Shown here one piece after another: positions 5,792-6,872 of a stretch of 6,872 nucleotides of DNA. The notes under the pieces are model-generated. The model worked only from the letters and a program-made list of their open reading frames with translations, ran no database searches and was not told the DNA's origin. This DNA comes from Gemmatimonadota bacterium. Its GTDB lineage: Bacteria > Gemmatimonadota > Gemmatimonadetes > Gemmatimonadales > GWC2-71-9. The position numbers and the translations under genes are program-made. The stretch is taken from the NCBI GenBank assembly GCA_003220975.1, contig QHTX01000185.1, positions 1,089 through 7,960 on the forward strand. Reading direction: 5' to 3'. The first letter of the stretch is position 1. The number at the start of each line of letters is the position of its first letter.

Positions 5792-6872
5792 TTAGCGCAG
5801 CGGCCGGCCGACCGCCGCTTCGAGCGCGGCCAGCGCCTTGTGATAGTCGAACACGGAGTTCACGTAGTCCGTCTCGGCGCGCAGCGCGGCCACTTGCGCG
5901 TCGAGCAGCTCGAAGAACGTTCCTGAGCCCACGCGGTAGCGCTCCGTGGCGAGCTGCAGCCCGTCGCGCGCTGCGGCCCGGTTCGTGTCCTGGATCGCCG
6001 TCGTGCGGTACGCCGTCGCCACCGTCAAGTAGGCCTGGCTCACCTCGGTCTGCACCTGCAGGGCGCGCGCCCGCACCGACTCCTGCAGATCCTGCTGCTG
6101 CGCCTTTGCCCGCGACACTTGCAGCGGCTGCTGGAAATTCCCCCACAGCGGGATGCTGATCGTCAGCCGTGCCTGGAACGGCTGCGGCGTGAAATGGAAC
6201 GGGTAGGCGGCGTTCTGGGCGATGAGCGCCTGCTTCTCGGCGGGGGCCGCGGCGCGGAACGTGCAAGGGAGCGCCGGCCCACCAGTATTGAGCCAATACG
6301 CGTTCTCGTAGGCACAGGCCGAGTCGTTGGCGGTCGCATTGGTGTCGATCGCGGCGAGCGACGGGTTGATGTCCGACAACTTCTGGGTGAAGCCCGACCA
6401 GCCCGCCGAGAGCGACACCGCCGGCCCCCAGCTGCCCGTGGCCGCCTTCACGCCCCAGCCGGCCGCGCTCTCGCGCGCGCGCAGCGCCTTGAGCGCGGGG
6501 TTTTGCTGCTCGGCCATCGTGAGCAGCTCGTTCAGCTTCCAGGTCGGCGCCTGCACGACGAACGTGTCGGTGAGCTGCACGCTCTGGATGTCGACCGGGG
6601 CCGTCAACCCGATCTGCTGGAACAGGCGGAGCTTCTCCACGTCCACGCTCGTCTGCGCCCGGAGCAGCACCACCTCGGCGTTGCCGCGGGCCACCTGGGC
6701 CTGCCGCACGTCGATCAACGACGCGCGGCCCACGTCGTAGCGCGCCTGGGCGAGCCGCAGGAACTCCACGTCGTGCTCGAGCTGCTGGCGCGCGACACCG
6801 AGGTTGTCCCGCGCCTGGAGCACGGTCAGGTACTGCTGGGTCACCGCCGTGACCAGGTTCGTCTCGGCGCCC
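5792..6872 (-). CDS. TolC-family outer-membrane efflux protein, 5' end cut by window edge
   Basis: The reading frame is open to the right edge, so the start and signal peptide lie outside; the GTG at 6844 is internal, because the codons before it (GAETNLVTA) continue the helix. 359 residues are visible of a probable 450-500. The two-fold TolC repeat is plain: RYDVGRASLIDVRQAQVARGNAE near visible residues 44-66 is echoed by RYRVGSGTFFELLDAQVAALRAE at 311-333, each followed by a long amphipathic helix ending in a Gly. Between the halves are a membrane beta-strand region (about 148-161, VSLSAGWSG), a long presumed extracellular loop (about 162-225) with two cysteines (186 and 203), and the returning strand ARLTISIPLWG (234-244). 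It forms the trimeric outer-membrane exit duct for the pump encoded downstream. The TAA stop is 19 bases before the adaptor start. Nodulation-type or heavy-metal pump channels share this fold, but the neighbours point to a MacAB-type system. Confidence 0.94.
   Translation of the reverse strand, partial: GAETNLVTAVTQQYLTVLQARDNLGVARQQLEHDVEFLRLAQARYDVGRASLIDVRQAQVARGNAEVVLLRAQTSVDVEKLRLFQQIGLTAPVDIQSVQLTDTFVVQAPTWKLNELLTMAEQQNPALKALRARESAAGWGVKAATGSWGPAVSLSAGWSGFTQKLSDINPSLAAIDTNATANDSACAYENAYWLNTGGPALPCTFRAAAPAEKQALIAQNAAYPFHFTPQPFQARLTISIPLWGNFQQPLQVSRAKAQQQDLQESVRARALQVQTEVSQAYLTVATAYRTTAIQDTNRAAARDGLQLATERYRVGSGTFFELLDAQVAALRAETDYVNSVFDYHKALAALEAAVGRPLR

Noticed and set aside
6844..6844. 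GTG at 6844 as the start of the TolC-like gene.
   Set aside because: The same frame continues upstream to the window edge with helix-like TolC sequence and no stop, and a start here would lack a signal peptide. The gene is truncated by the window.
1..6872. A hidden mobile element, CRISPR array, RNA gene or other undescribed non-transporter system.
   Set aside because: Coding sequence on one strand fills essentially the whole window with uniform composition. I saw no short regular repeats, inverted terminal repeats, tRNA-like folds or transposase motifs.

Overview
The window is one gene-dense, minus-strand operon segment from a high-GC Gram-negative bacterium. By eye it is roughly two-thirds G+C, with strongly G/C-biased third codon positions. 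The outer-membrane channel and periplasmic adaptor show that the host has two membranes. The style of the proteins (split MacB-like permeases of about 410 residues in tandem, and a TolC homologue with a long Cys-bearing extracellular loop) suggests Gemmatimonadota or a similar soil lineage. That placement is an impression from sequence style, not a demonstrated assignment.

Transcription runs from right to left. At the right edge is a TolC-family outer-membrane channel (5792-6872, N-terminus cut off). It is followed by a MacA/HlyD-type membrane-fusion adaptor (4498-5772) and a stand-alone MacB/LolD-type ABC ATPase (3770-4501). A run of MacB-type permeases lacking their own ATPase comes next: permease 1 (2531-3769), permease 2 (1291-2526), permease 3 (46-1290) and the first 16 codons of permease 4 (1-49). 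Every junction is tight: two 4-base ATGA overlaps, two stop codons directly abutting the next start, one 4-base gap, and one 19-base gap. No intergenic stretch exceeds 20 bases, so no promoter or terminator is visible; both ends of the operon lie outside the window.

Together the genes describe a tripartite efflux or export system. The ATPase drives conformational changes in the inner-membrane permeases, the adaptor bridges the periplasm, and the TolC homologue provides the outer-membrane exit. The substrate cannot be read from the sequence.

The main point of interest is the permease order, which alternates as type A, type B, type A', type B'. Permeases 1 and 3 are close paralogues, and the visible start of permease 4 closely matches the start of permease 2. 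A two-gene permease cassette of about 2.48 kb has therefore been duplicated in tandem downstream of a single ATPase and adaptor. Apart from this, the window is a conventional transporter operon; no mobile element, CRISPR array or RNA gene was seen.
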